This document shows, piece after piece, positions 7,526-17,747 of a stretch of 64,000 nt of DNA; the stretch's first letter is position 1; every line of letters starts with the position of its first letter. Below the pieces are notes generated by a model, which was given only the letters and a program-made list of their open reading frames with translations, was not told the DNA's origin and ran no database searches. The stretch is from Tepidibacillus_B infernus (GTDB taxonomy: Bacteria; Bacillota; Bacilli; Tepidibacillales; Tepidibacillaceae). The stretch spans positions 1-64,000 of the forward strand of contig NZ_JBLWFI010000002.1 of assembly GCF_048898065.1 (NCBI RefSeq), in the 5' to 3' direction. The translations under genes were made by a program, and so were the position numbers.

Positions 7526-9746
7526 CGAAAAAGTTTACCTTGAATTAGGATTGTCGGATGGGGAATATGAGAGAATAGTTCAGTTAATAGGTAGAAAACC
7601 TAATTTTCTTGAAACAGGATTATTTAGTGTAATGTGGTCAGAACATTGTAGTTATAAAACTTCTAAACCTGTGTTAAAAAAGTTTCCAACCCAAGGGAAA
7701 CATGTACTTCAAGGTCCTGGGGAAGGGGCAGGAATTATTGATATTGGTGACCAACAAGCAGTGGTCTTTAAAATAGAAAGTCATAACCATCCATCTGCCA
7801 TTGAACCATACCAAGGGGCGGCAACAGGAGTGGGTGGAATCATCCGTGATGTTTTTTCAATGGGAGCAAGACCGATTGCCTTATTAAATTCATTGCGTTT
7901 TGGACCTTTGGAGGATGAAAAAGTAAAATATTTATTTCAACAAGTCGTTGCAGGAATAGCGAATTATGGCAATAGTATAGGGATTCCTACCGTTGGTGGA
8001 GAAGTTGTTTTTGAAGAAGCATATCAAGGGAATCCACTGGTCAATGCCATGTGTGTTGGTTTATTAAATCATAATCAAATTAAAAAAGGTGTAGCTACAG
8101 GGATCGGTAATTCTGTGATGTATGTTGGCGCAAGTACAGGCAGGGATGGAATTCATGGCGCTACATTTGCATCTGTTGAGTTAAGTGAACAATCTGAATC
8201 CAAGAAGTCCTCTGTTCAAGTAGGCGATCCTTTTATGGAAAAGCTTCTATTAGAAGCGACTTTAGAACTAATAGATTTAGATATTATAGAAGGAATTCAA
8301 GATATGGGAGCTGCTGGACTCACAAGTTCTAGTACAGAAATGGCCAGTAAAGCTGGAAATGGAATGGAACTAGATCTTTCAAAGGTACCAAGGCGAGAAC
8401 CAAATATGACTCCTTATGAGATTATGCTTTCTGAATCTCAAGAAAGGATGCTAGTCGTTGTAAAGAAAGGAAAAGAGGAAGAGGTAAAAAAAGTATTCGC
8501 AAAATGGGGATTGCACTCTGTTGTAATAGGTAAAGTTACAAATGATGGGATGTACCGTATTTTTGACCAAGGTGAGGTTGTCGCAGAACTTCCTGTAAAA
8601 GCTCTTGTAGATGAAGCTCCAGTCTATCATATGCCGTCAGAAGAACCAGCCTATTATCGTCGCTTTCAAAGTATGGGTAATGGAATGGATTTAACGCAAT
8701 ACGAATATCTTCCTGATACTCAACAAATTTTACTAGATTTATTAGCAAATCCAACTATTGCTGATAAAGAATGGGTTTATCGCCAATATGATCATATGGT
8801 AAGAACCAGTACGGCTGTTACTCCAGGGAGCGATGCAGCCGTGATTACGATCAGAGGAACGAAAAAGGCCTTAGCTATCACAACTGATGGAAATGGTAGA
8901 TATATCTATTTAGATCCTAAGGTAGGAGGGGCAATTGCAGTTGCTGAAGCTGCAAGAAATCTTGTTTGTTCTGGGGCAGAGCCTTTAGCAATTACAGATG
9001 GTCTTAATTTTGGCAATCCAGAAAAGCCAGAAATCTTTTGGCAATTTGAACAAGCGGCAAAAGGAATGAGTGAAGCTTGTCAAATCTTAAATACTCCAGT
9101 TATTGGTGGAAATGTGAGCTTTTATAATGAACGGAATGGGAAAGCAATATACCCTACACCTATTATTGGCATGGTAGGACTTATTCGTGATACAGATTAT
9201 ATTACAACTCAAGGGTTTAAGCAAATAGGCGACCAAATTTTATTGCTCGGTGATACCTATGATGAGTTGATGGGGACAGAGTTTCAAAAGTTAATCTCAG
9301 GCATAGTAGAAGGAAGGCCGCCAACCATCGATTTAGAAAAAGAAAAAAAGGTGCATGAAGTTGTACTTCGAGCGATTCGCGAGGGAGTCGTTCATTCTGC
9401 TCATGATGTAAGTGATGGGGGGTTAGCAGTGGCATTAGCTGAATCTTCTATTTCAGGAAACCTTGGTGCCTCCATTACTTTAACGGATGAATTAGGGCCG
9501 ACTTCCTTTTTATTTAGTGAGAGCCAATCTCGCGTTATTTTGTCGGTTTCGTCGAATGATGTGGAAAAGGTAAGAAATATTGCCCTGGAAATAGGCGTTT
9601 CTTGTCAGTTGATTGGTGAAGTTGTTTTAAATCAATTTGAAGTATACTATAACGACAAGAAGATCATCTCTTTATCGACAGCAGAGATAAAAAAAGTATG
9701 GAAGGAGGCCATTCCGTGTTTGATGAAACCCTCCTCGACAAAATGA
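7491..9746 (+). CDS. purL: FGAM synthase large subunit PurL
   Basis: A 751-aa small-type PurL, the ATP-dependent synthetase core that converts FGAR to FGAM with ammonia from PurQ. The start is GTG at 7491 after RBS GGAGGGAG, giving NQEPTAVQVF. The catalytic histidine is in WSEHCSYKTSK, the ATP/Mg region in KIESHNHPSAIEPYQGAATG, and the second PurM-like half holds GGNVSFYNE and AHDVSDGGLAVALAE. The short type requires PurS and PurQ, both encoded just upstream. Confidence 0.95.
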   Translation: MNQEPTAVQVFNEKVYLELGLSDGEYERIVQLIGRKPNFLETGLFSVMWSEHCSYKTSKPVLKKFPTQGKHVLQGPGEGAGIIDIGDQQAVVFKIESHNHPSAIEPYQGAATGVGGIIRDVFSMGARPIALLNSLRFGPLEDEKVKYLFQQVVAGIANYGNSIGIPTVGGEVVFEEAYQGNPLVNAMCVGLLNHNQIKKGVATGIGNSVMYVGASTGRDGIHGATFASVELSEQSESKKSSVQVGDPFMEKLLLEATLELIDLDIIEGIQDMGAAGLTSSSTEMASKAGNGMELDLSKVPRREPNMTPYEIMLSESQERMLVVVKKGKEEEVKKVFAKWGLHSVVIGKVTNDGMYRIFDQGEVVAELPVKALVDEAPVYHMPSEEPAYYRRFQSMGNGMDLTQYEYLPDTQQILLDLLANPTIADKEWVYRQYDHMVRTSTAVTPGSDAAVITIRGTKKALAITTDGNGRYIYLDPKVGGAIAVAEAARNLVCSGAEPLAITDGLNFGNPEKPEIFWQFEQAAKGMSEACQILNTPVIGGNVSFYNERNGKAIYPTPIIGMVGLIRDTDYITTQGFKQIGDQILLLGDTYDELMGTEFQKLISGIVEGRPPTIDLEKEKKVHEVVLRAIREGVVHSAHDVSDGGLAVALAESSISGNLGASITLTDELGPTSFLFSESQSRVILSVSSNDVEKVRNIALEIGVSCQLIGEVVLNQFEVYYNDKKIISLSTAEIKKVWKEAIPCLMKPSSTK

Positions 9747-11164
9747 GTGAAGAATGTGGCGTTTTTGGAGTTTACCATCATACAGAAACACCTCAATTGA
9801 TTTATTATGGCTTACAAGCACTACAACATCGTGGCCAAGAAAGTGTAGGAATTGTGAGCTCTAATCATGAGTTTTTTACCTATCACCATGGTATGGGGTT
9901 AGTGACCGAAGTTTTCCATCAGCAAGAGATAAATCGTTTGAATGGAATGATGGGAATAGGTCATGTGCGTTATTCGACAACAGGGGAAAGCAAGCTGCAA
10001 AATGCTCAGCCCCTAGTATTTAAATATCGGAATGGGGAAATAGCGATTGCAACGAATGGCAATCTAACCAATGCCATGCAAATTCGAAACCAATTAGAAA
10101 GACAAGGTTCCATTTTCCAGACAACAAGTGATACTGAAGTGATTGCCCATTTAATCGCAAAATCAATGTATGACGATATTGAACAAGCGGTTAAGGAAGC
10201 TTTAAGCGTTATTAAAGGGGCGTATGCTTTACTGATTATGACGAACGATAAACTAATTGCTGCCCTTGATTCGAATGGATTAAGACCTCTTTCGTTAGGA
10301 AAATTAGAGCATAGCTATCTATTATCTTCAGAAACCTGTGCTTTTGATACAGTAGGTGCAACAACGATACGAGATATTGAACCAGGAGAAATGCTGGTAT
10401 TTGACAAAGACGGGATTCGTTCGGAACATTTTACTGTTCAAACGAGAAGAGCGATTTGTAGCTTTGAATATATTTATTTTGCTCGTCCTGATAGCGATAT
10501 TGGTGGAATCAACGTTCATTTAGCAAGAAAAAGATTGGGGAAAAAGTTAGCAGAAGAACATCCTGTTGAAGCAGATGTGGTAACGGGTGTTCCTGATTCT
10601 AGTATTTCCGCAGCGATCGGTTATGCAGAAGCTTCTGGTATTCCTTACGAATTAGGCTTAATTAAAAATCGCTATATTGCTAGAACATTTATTCAACCAA
10701 GTCAAGAATTACGAGAAAAAGGAGTAAAGATGAAGCTTAGTGCTGTTCGTAAGGTAGTCGATGGGAAAAGAGTTGTGATGATTGACGATTCTATCGTTCG
10801 TGGTACGACAAGTAAACGAATTGTTCAATTGTTAAAAGAAGCTGGAGCCAAAGAGGTACATGTTCGAATTAGTTCACCTCCTGTTAAAAACCCTTGTTAT
10901 TATGGTATTGATACTTCCTCTCGTGAAGAGTTGATTGCTGCAGCAAAAACCATTGAAGAAATGAAGGATTTCATCGGTGCAGATTCTCTCGCCTTTTTAA
11001 GTATGTCTGGCATGCTTGAAGCGATTGGTAGACAAGGAGACGACGTGAACCATGGCTATTGTGTCGCTTGTTTTAATGCTGAGTACCCAACAGAAGTCTA
11101 TCAAAGTCAGCAAAGTAAAACGGATAAAGTGAGATGGGGGATAGAAGATGAACCAATCTTATAA
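9716..11164 (+). CDS. purF: amidophosphoribosyltransferase
   Basis: A 482-aa enzyme making phosphoribosylamine from PRPP and glutamine, the committed step. The GTG at 9716 follows AAGGAGG and yields a 13-residue propeptide ending before CGVFG, whose cysteine becomes the N-terminal nucleophile, as in the 11-residue B. subtilis propeptide. The PRPP motif is VVMIDDSIVRGTTS. Cysteines in ICSFEY, PCYYGID and CVAC match the oxygen-sensitive 4Fe-4S ligands of the Bacillus type. It overlaps purL by 31 nt. Confidence 0.95.
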   Translation: MFDETLLDKMSEECGVFGVYHHTETPQLIYYGLQALQHRGQESVGIVSSNHEFFTYHHGMGLVTEVFHQQEINRLNGMMGIGHVRYSTTGESKLQNAQPLVFKYRNGEIAIATNGNLTNAMQIRNQLERQGSIFQTTSDTEVIAHLIAKSMYDDIEQAVKEALSVIKGAYALLIMTNDKLIAALDSNGLRPLSLGKLEHSYLLSSETCAFDTVGATTIRDIEPGEMLVFDKDGIRSEHFTVQTRRAICSFEYIYFARPDSDIGGINVHLARKRLGKKLAEEHPVEADVVTGVPDSSISAAIGYAEASGIPYELGLIKNRYIARTFIQPSQELREKGVKMKLSAVRKVVDGKRVVMIDDSIVRGTTSKRIVQLLKEAGAKEVHVRISSPPVKNPCYYGIDTSSREELIAAAKTIEEMKDFIGADSLAFLSMSGMLEAIGRQGDDVNHGYCVACFNAEYPTEVYQSQQSKTDKVRWGIEDEPIL

Positions 11165-12185
11165 AAAAGCCGGGGTTGATATTGAGGCAGGGAATAAAAC
11201 GGTAGAAAGAATTAAGTATCATGCAAAAAGAACATTTCGCCCTGAAGTGATATCTGGTATTGGAGGATTTGCTGGGCTTTTTGAATTGCAACATCGATAT
11301 AAAAACCCTGTTTTGGTTTCAGGTGCTGATGGGGTAGGAACCAAGTTGAAGATTGCCTTTGCAATGGAGCGTCATGATACGATTGGAATTGATTTAGTTG
11401 CCATGTGTGTGAACGATATTCTTGTACAAGGAGCTGAGCCTTTATTCTTTCTTGATTATCTAGCAACGGCAAAACTTGAACCTAAAAAAGCTGAGGAGAT
11501 TATCAAAGGGATTTCAATAGGTTGTCTAGAGGCAGGTTGCGCATTACTAGGAGGAGAAACAGCGGAAATGCCTGGAATGTATCAACAAGAGGAATATGAT
11601 TTAGCAGGTTTTGCTGTTGGTGTGGTCGAAAAGGACAAAATCATCGATGGTTCTAAGATTGAAGAGGGTGATGTGATCATTGGTTTTGCATCTAATGGTC
11701 TGCATAGTAATGGGTTCTCTCTTGTTCGTTATTTATTTTTTGAACAATATCATTTTCACTTAGATGAGATGATCTCTGAACTTGGTTGTTCCTTAGGAGA
11801 TGAATTATTAAAACCAACGCGTATCTATGTTCAATCAGTATTACAAATCATGAAACAAGTTCAAATTAAGGGTATGGCCCATATTACTGGTGGAGGATTG
11901 TTGGAGAATGTTCCTCGAGTCTTACCAGCTGGATTACAGGCAAATCTGCAACTGAAGAGTTGGCCAATTCTACCGATCTTTACTCTCTTACAAAAACTGG
12001 GTGAACTTGATCATCAGGAATCATTTCGCACCTTTAATATGGGGATTGGTTTTGTATTGATTATAGACCAGAAGGATAAAGAAAAAGTCTTAGATCTAGC
12101 AAAACAATATGGGGAAACAGCTTATGTAATCGGGGAGATCACGAAAGGGGATCAAGGAGTTGTCTTATTGGAGGAAGGGCGATGA
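11148..12185 (+). CDS. purM: AIR synthetase
   Basis: A 345-aa phosphoribosylformylglycinamidine cyclo-ligase that closes the imidazole ring using ATP. Conserved motifs are SGADGVGTKLKIA, CVNDILVQGAEPLFFLDY and LGGETAEMPGMY. It overlaps purF by 17 nt, and its stop overlaps the purN start as ATGA, so it is part of the coupled stretch of the pur operon. Confidence 0.95.
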   Translation: MNQSYKKAGVDIEAGNKTVERIKYHAKRTFRPEVISGIGGFAGLFELQHRYKNPVLVSGADGVGTKLKIAFAMERHDTIGIDLVAMCVNDILVQGAEPLFFLDYLATAKLEPKKAEEIIKGISIGCLEAGCALLGGETAEMPGMYQQEEYDLAGFAVGVVEKDKIIDGSKIEEGDVIIGFASNGLHSNGFSLVRYLFFEQYHFHLDEMISELGCSLGDELLKPTRIYVQSVLQIMKQVQIKGMAHITGGGLLENVPRVLPAGLQANLQLKSWPILPIFTLLQKLGELDHQESFRTFNMGIGFVLIIDQKDKEKVLDLAKQYGETAYVIGEITKGDQGVVLLEEGR

Positions 12186-12829
12186 GCACAAAAAAGATAG
12201 CTGTCTTTGCTTCAGGGAATGGTTCCAATTTTCAAAGCTTAGTTGATGCAGAAAAAAAAGGAAAACTAGCTGGCCGTATTCAACTATTAGTGTCTGATAA
12301 ACCAGAAGCTTATGTAATAAAAAGGGCAAAAGATGAAGGAATTCCGGTTTTTGCTTTTCAACCAAAAGATTATGAGAATAAGCAAGCCTTTGAGACTGTC
12401 CTTGTGGAAATCCTTAAGGGATTGGAAATTGATTTAATTGTCTTAGCAGGTTATATGAGGCTGATTGGACCAACTTTACTGCAAGCTTTTCCCAACCAAA
12501 TCATCAATCTCCATCCTTCCCTTTTACCATCGTTTCCAGGTAAGGCAGCGATCGAACAAGCCTTTCATTATGGAGTAAAATATACAGGAGTAACGATCCA
12601 TTTTGTTGATGAAGGAATGGACACAGGACCAATTATTCAGCAACAGATCGTTCCGATTGAGGAAAAAGATACAATCGAAACCTTAACAGAAAAAATCCAT
12701 CAAATAGAACATGTGTTATTGCTGCAAACGGTTAACTTGATTTTAAAGGAACAAGTGGTATGGAAGAAAAAGAGTATGAAAGAGAAAGGAGTAAAGAAAG
12801 ATAATGAGTCAGAAAAGAGCCATCCTTAG
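12182..12829 (+). CDS. purN: GAR transformylase
   Basis: A 215-aa enzyme that transfers formyl from 10-formyl-THF to GAR. The N-terminal GNGSNFQ binds phosphate. The catalytic Asn-His pair is in NLHPSLLPSFPG and the aspartate is in VDEGMDTGPII. The C-terminus has a lysine-rich tail that overlaps purH by 26 nt, making it a little longer than usual. Confidence 0.94.
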   Translation: MSTKKIAVFASGNGSNFQSLVDAEKKGKLAGRIQLLVSDKPEAYVIKRAKDEGIPVFAFQPKDYENKQAFETVLVEILKGLEIDLIVLAGYMRLIGPTLLQAFPNQIINLHPSLLPSFPGKAAIEQAFHYGVKYTGVTIHFVDEGMDTGPIIQQQIVPIEEKDTIETLTEKIHQIEHVLLLQTVNLILKEQVVWKKKSMKEKGVKKDNESEKSHP

Positions 12830-14336
12830 TGTGTCAGATAAAACAGGAATCATAGAATTTGCGAAGGGTTTAATCGAGCTAGGTTATGAAATCATTTCAA
12901 CAGGAGGGACCAAAAAGGTTCTTGAGCAAGAGGGCATTTCCGTCATTTCCATTTCAGAGATCACTGGATTTCCAGAAATTCTTGATGGGCGTGTAAAAAC
13001 TTTACATCCGAACGTTTTTGCAGGACTATTAGCGATAAGAGCAAATGAAGATCACCTCAAACAACTACAAGAGCAACATGTAGACCTGATCGATCTTGTT
13101 GTTGTAAATCTTTATCCGTTCAAAGAAACTATTTCCAAACCTGGTGTTACATTTGAAGAAGCGATCGAAAACATTGATATAGGTGGACCTTCTATGCTTC
13201 GTGCTGCAGCAAAAAATTATCAAGATGTTGCAGTGATCGTCGACCCTGCTGATTATCAAGCAGTAATTGAAGAATTAAAACAGGAGCAAATGTTATCTTT
13301 GGCGGCAAAAAAGAAGTTAGCTGCCAAAGTGTTTAGGCATACAGCAGCATATGATGCGTTAATTGCCCAATATTGGAATGATCAATTGGAAGAGGTTTTC
13401 CCAGAAAAGCTAACTCTAACCTATGAAAAGGTTCAAGAGCTTCGTTATGGGGAAAATCCTCATCAAAAAGCCAGCTTTTATCGGGAAGCTATATCTAAAC
13501 AAGGACTCGCTTATGCAAAACAATTACATGGAAAAGAGCTCTCTTACAATAATATCCAAGATACGAATGCAGCATGGGAGATCATTAAAGAGTTTAAACA
13601 GCCTGCAGTGGTTGCTGTTAAACACATGAATCCCTGTGGCGTAGGAGTTGGAAAAAACTTATCTGAAGCTTTTACAAGAGCCTATGAAGCGGATCCTGTT
13701 TCAATTTTTGGTGGGATTGTCGCAACAAATCAGATGGTTGATGAGGATACAGCAAGTCGTCTTAAAGAAATTTTCCTCGAAGTGATTATTGCGCCTGGCT
13801 TTACTGAACAGGCTCTCGAACTACTAACGAAAAAGAAAAACATTCGCCTATTAGAGCTTGTAGAAGGAGAAGGTGCATCTTCTAAAAAGGTAGTATCAGT
13901 TTTAGGTGGTTTATTAGTACAGGATCAAGATAAAAAACAAATAAATGCTGAAGAATTAAAAGTAGTAACAAAAAGAAAACCAACTACTGAGGAGCTTGAG
14001 CAGCTACAATTTGCTTGGAAGGTTGTAAAGCATGTTAAATCAAATGCAATTGTCCTAGCAAATGGTCAACAGACAGTAGGTATCGGAGCAGGGCAAATGA
14101 ATCGTGTTGGTGCAGCAAAAATTGCAATTGAACAAGCTGGTGAACTAGCAAAGGGAGCAGTAATGGCTTCTGATGCCTTTTTCCCAATGCCAGATACAGT
14201 AGAAGAGGCAGCAAAAGCGGGAATTACAGCAATTATTCAACCAGGTGGCTCTATTCGTGATGAAGATTCGATTATTGAAGCAGATAAACATGGCATTGCG
14301 ATGGTCTTTACTAGTATTCGCCATTTCAAGCATTAA
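12804..14336 (+). CDS. purH: bifunctional AICAR transformylase / IMP cyclohydrolase
   Basis: A 510-aa fusion catalysing the last two steps to IMP. The N-terminal MGS-like cyclohydrolase domain shows ISTGGTKK and DGRVKTLHP. The C-terminal transformylase domain holds the catalytic Lys-His in VAVKHMNPCG and the closing GGSIRDEDSIIEAD. The RBS AAAGGAG lies inside purN. Confidence 0.96.
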   Translation: MSQKRAILSVSDKTGIIEFAKGLIELGYEIISTGGTKKVLEQEGISVISISEITGFPEILDGRVKTLHPNVFAGLLAIRANEDHLKQLQEQHVDLIDLVVVNLYPFKETISKPGVTFEEAIENIDIGGPSMLRAAAKNYQDVAVIVDPADYQAVIEELKQEQMLSLAAKKKLAAKVFRHTAAYDALIAQYWNDQLEEVFPEKLTLTYEKVQELRYGENPHQKASFYREAISKQGLAYAKQLHGKELSYNNIQDTNAAWEIIKEFKQPAVVAVKHMNPCGVGVGKNLSEAFTRAYEADPVSIFGGIVATNQMVDEDTASRLKEIFLEVIIAPGFTEQALELLTKKKNIRLLELVEGEGASSKKVVSVLGGLLVQDQDKKQINAEELKVVTKRKPTTEELEQLQFAWKVVKHVKSNAIVLANGQQTVGIGAGQMNRVGAAKIAIEQAGELAKGAVMASDAFFPMPDTVEEAAKAGITAIIQPGGSIRDEDSIIEADKHGIAMVFTSIRHFKH

Positions 14337-14354
14337 GAAAAGGGGAATATGGAT

Positions 14355-15629
14355 ATGAATATTTTAGTAGTAGGCCAAGGGGGAAGAGAACACGCAATTG
14401 TTAAAACCCTAAAAAAAAGTCCAAAAGTTAATCAAGTGTATTGTGCTCCGGGTAATGGTGGAATTGCACAAGATGCAATTTGCTTACCGATTGCTGAAAA
14501 TGATTTTGAAAAATTAATAATGGCAGTTAGAGAGTATAAGATTGATCTAACAGTTGTAGGACCTGAGCAGCCTTTAATTGAAGGAATTGTCGATGTATTT
14601 CAAGAACAAGGCCTCCCGATCATTGGTCCAACAAAAGCAGCAGCTCAAATTGAGGGAAGCAAATCGTTCGCAAAGCAATTAATGGGAAAATATCGAATTC
14701 CTACTGGTAATTATCAAGTATTCTATACATCAAAAGAGGCAATCGATTATGTAAAACAACAGGGAGTGCCAGTAGTGATTAAAGCAGATGGGATTGCAGC
14801 AGGAAAAGGAGTAGTTGTGGCTCATCAATTAGAAGAGGCGATATCAGCTATTAATAGTATCATGGAAGATAAAATTTTTGGTGATGCTGGTCAATCAGTT
14901 GTGATTGAAGAGTTTCTATCAGGAGAAGAATTAACCGTTATGGCCTTTGTAGATGCTAACAGTATCGCTGTAATGGAGCCTGCTCAAGATCATAAGCCTG
15001 TTTATGATGAAGACAAAGGTCCAAATACTGGTGGAATGGGTGCTTATTCACCTGTTCCTCATATGAAGGAATCCTTGTTAAACGAAGTATATGATCAAAT
15101 TTTATTACCAACTGTCGAAGCTATGAAACAAGAAGGAATACCTTTTACAGGTATTTTGTATGCTGGATTAATGATCACAAATGAAGGTCCAATGGTTATA
15201 GAATTTAATGCAAGGTTTGGTGATCCTGAAACACAGGTTGTTCTTCCTAGATTAGAAACCGATTTAGTTGAAGTTCTATTAGCGATAAGAGATAAACGGT
15301 TAAATGAAATGCACTTAGAATGGAAAAAAGAAGCAGCGGTTAGTGTTGTAATGGTTTCAGCAGGTTATCCAAAGGAATATAAAAAAGGTATGCCAATAAT
15401 AGAGCATGCTATGCCATCAAAAACACAGGTTTTTTATGCAGGTGCTAAGCTCCTAGAGGAACAATTAGTTACAGCTGGAGGTAGAGTTCTTGCCGTAACT
15501 GGATTAGGTACAACAATAGAAGAAGCACAAAGAAGAGCTTATCAGGGAGTTAACAACATTAACTTTGAAGGTGCACATTATAGAAGAGATATTGCAAATA
15601 AAACAATTAATCGAATAGCTAATTCGTAG
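14355..15629 (+). CDS. purD: GAR synthetase
   Basis: A 424-aa ATP-grasp ligase joining glycine to phosphoribosylamine. The start region NILVVGQGGREHAI, the ATP-grasp loop KADGIAAGKGVVVA and the Mg site EFNARFGDPE are typical. The ATG at 14355 is better spaced from AAGGGGA than the in-frame ATG two codons earlier. It is the last gene of the operon and is followed by a terminator. Confidence 0.95.
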   Translation: MNILVVGQGGREHAIVKTLKKSPKVNQVYCAPGNGGIAQDAICLPIAENDFEKLIMAVREYKIDLTVVGPEQPLIEGIVDVFQEQGLPIIGPTKAAAQIEGSKSFAKQLMGKYRIPTGNYQVFYTSKEAIDYVKQQGVPVVIKADGIAAGKGVVVAHQLEEAISAINSIMEDKIFGDAGQSVVIEEFLSGEELTVMAFVDANSIAVMEPAQDHKPVYDEDKGPNTGGMGAYSPVPHMKESLLNEVYDQILLPTVEAMKQEGIPFTGILYAGLMITNEGPMVIEFNARFGDPETQVVLPRLETDLVEVLLAIRDKRLNEMHLEWKKEAAVSVVMVSAGYPKEYKKGMPIIEHAMPSKTQVFYAGAKLLEEQLVTAGGRVLAVTGLGTTIEEAQRRAYQGVNNINFEGAHYRRDIANKTINRIANS

Positions 15630-15677
15630 CTAAATTATAAATTGTTTATTAGTCAGAAAAAAATAAGTACAATTTGC

Positions 15678-15714
15678 GGGTGTCAATGAATTAGTTCAAT
15701 TGACACCCTTTTTC
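15678..15714 (+). terminator. pur operon terminator
   Basis: GGGTGTCAAT (15678-15687) pairs with ATTGACACCC (15699-15708), followed by TTTTT. Confidence 0.9.
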
Positions 15715-15790
15715 GCTAGCATTACATAAATATAGTCATAATTTTCAGTTAATATCTTTTCGTAAATTTGAGCTAAAAAGTTTTTAAGGT

Positions 15791-15833
15791 TGTGACTTTT
15801 TTCACAGAAATAATGTTGTAAACAAGGTATAGT
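15791..15833 (+). promoter_or_regulatory. Fnr box and -10 element of hcp
   Basis: TGTGA-CTTTTT-TCACA at 15791-15806 is a perfect match to the Fnr/Crp-type consensus used by Bacillus Fnr (TGTGA-N6-TCACA). A -10 element TATAGT lies at 15828-15833. The box centre is then about 41.5 bp before the predicted start site near 15840, the class II activator position. This predicts activation without oxygen. Confidence 0.75.
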
Positions 15834-15890
15834 AATAACTGCAGGGTAAAAGAAATGTACACAATGTTAATGCAGGGAGATGAAAAGAAA

Positions 15891-17558
15891 ATGAGTATGT
15901 TTTGTTATCAATGTCAAGAGACATCTAAGAATGTAGGCTGTACAGTTGTTGGTGTCTGTGGTAAGACACCTGAAGTTACTAACCTTCAAGACTTATTAAT
16001 TTATGTATTAAAAGGAATCTCTATTTATGCAGAAAAAGCTAAGCAAGTAGGTATAAATGATGCAGAGACAGGTTTATTTATTGCTAAAAATCTATTTTCA
16101 ACCATTACAAACGTAAACTTTGATCCAGTTTACTTTGAAACTAAGATCAAGGAAGCATTAGCTCTTCGTGAAAAAGTTAAAACAAGCTTCTTAGCAGCAT
16201 ATAAAGAGAAGTATGGAACGGAATTTAATGAAGAATTACCTGAAATGGCTACATGGTATAGTGACAATGTAGAGGATTTCTACAAAAAGGGAGAATTAGT
16301 AGGGGTACTAGCAACAGCAAACGAAGATATACGTTCATTAAGAGAATTATTAATATATGGATTAAAAGGTATTTCAGCATATATAGAACACGCTTTTGTT
16401 TTAGATGAACAAAATGATGAAATATTTAGCTTCTTACATAAAGGTTTAGCTGCAACAACAGATGATAGTCTTTCAGCTGACGATTTAGTTGGCATTATTA
16501 TGGATGCTGGTGCTACTGCAGTTAAAGCTATGGAAATGCTTGATAGAGCTAATACAGGCACATATGGTCATCCAGAACCAACCCAGATTAATATCGGTGT
16601 TAGAAATCGTCCTGGTATTCTAATCAGTGGACATGACTTAAAAGATTTAGAAGAATTATTAGAGCAATCTAAGGATAAAGGTATAGACGTATATACACAT
16701 GGTGAAATGCTTCCAGCTAATGCTTATCCTTTCTTCAAAAAATATGATCACTTTGTTGGAAACTACGGTAACTCTTGGTGGGAGCAAAACCGTGAATTTG
16801 AATCCTTCAATGGGCCTATTCTAATGACTACAAACTGTTTAGTTCCACCAAAAGCTTCTTACCAAGACAGAGTTTATACAACAGGAGTAGTTGGATTCCC
16901 AGGCTTAAATCATATTGAAGATCGTAAACCTGGTGAGCAAAAGGACTTCTCAAAAATTATTGAGCATGCTCTAAAATGTGAGCCTCCAACTGAAATTGAA
17001 AATGGTACAATTCCTGGTGGATTTGCACGTAATGCTGTCCTAAGTGTAGCAGATAAAGTAGTAGACGCTGTACAATCAGGTGCTATTAATCGATTCGTTG
17101 TTATGGCTGGTTGTGAAGGAAGACATAAAACAAGGGATTACTACAAGGATATGGCAAGAGAATTACCAAATGATACGGTCATATTAACAGCTGGTTGTGC
17201 AAAATATCGCTACAATAAATTAGATCTTGGCGATATTGGTGGCATTCCAAGAATATTAGATGCTGGTCAATGTAATGACTCCTATTCCTTAGTAGTTATT
17301 GCACAAAAATTAGTAGAAGCTCTTGGTGTTGAAGATATTAATGACCTTCCACTATCATATACCATCGCTTGGTATGAGCAAAAAGCTGTTGCTGTATTAT
17401 TAGCATTATTATACTTAGGAGTAAAAGGAATTCGCTTAGGGCCAACATTACCAGCATTCATTTCTCCTAATGTATTAAAAGTATTAGTAGAAAAATTTGA
17501 CATCAAACCAATTGGAACTGTTAAGGATGACTTAGAGGCAATTCTAGCTGGTAAATAA
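15891..17558 (+). CDS. hcp: hybrid cluster protein (hydroxylamine reductase)
   Basis: A 555-aa Hcp with a cubane cluster and a hybrid Fe-S-O cluster; it reduces NO or hydroxylamine and protects against nitrosative stress. The N-terminal cysteines are spaced C-X2-C-X8-C-X5-C (from CYQCQ), the 4Fe-4S arrangement of anaerobe-type Hcp. Hybrid-cluster ligands are in GCEGRHKTRD, TAGCAKYRYN, AGQCNDSYS and WYEQKAVAV. The ATG at 15891 is preceded by AGGGAGATG; earlier in-frame ATGs lack an RBS. It is monocistronic, with an Fnr box upstream. Confidence 0.95.
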   Translation: MSMFCYQCQETSKNVGCTVVGVCGKTPEVTNLQDLLIYVLKGISIYAEKAKQVGINDAETGLFIAKNLFSTITNVNFDPVYFETKIKEALALREKVKTSFLAAYKEKYGTEFNEELPEMATWYSDNVEDFYKKGELVGVLATANEDIRSLRELLIYGLKGISAYIEHAFVLDEQNDEIFSFLHKGLAATTDDSLSADDLVGIIMDAGATAVKAMEMLDRANTGTYGHPEPTQINIGVRNRPGILISGHDLKDLEELLEQSKDKGIDVYTHGEMLPANAYPFFKKYDHFVGNYGNSWWEQNREFESFNGPILMTTNCLVPPKASYQDRVYTTGVVGFPGLNHIEDRKPGEQKDFSKIIEHALKCEPPTEIENGTIPGGFARNAVLSVADKVVDAVQSGAINRFVVMAGCEGRHKTRDYYKDMARELPNDTVILTAGCAKYRYNKLDLGDIGGIPRILDAGQCNDSYSLVVIAQKLVEALGVEDINDLPLSYTIAWYEQKAVAVLLALLYLGVKGIRLGPTLPAFISPNVLKVLVEKFDIKPIGTVKDDLEAILAGK

Positions 17559-17582
17559 TAAAATATGTAAAGTATAAAAGAC

Positions 17583-17626
17583 GAAGGGGTATTGCAGATT
17601 TACTGCTAATACACCTTCTTTTTTTG
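17583..17626 (+). terminator. hcp terminator
   Basis: GAAGGGGTATTGCAG pairs with CTGCTAATACACCTTC, followed by a T7 run. Confidence 0.88.
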
Positions 17627-17747
17627 TGAAATTTAATTTACATAAAATAGATCATCTGTTTTTCAATTAAATATTGGAGGAAAATAATTTAAAAAATAGA
17701 AATAGGTAAAGGATAAATATAAGTGAAAAAGTAAAAAGGGTGATCAG

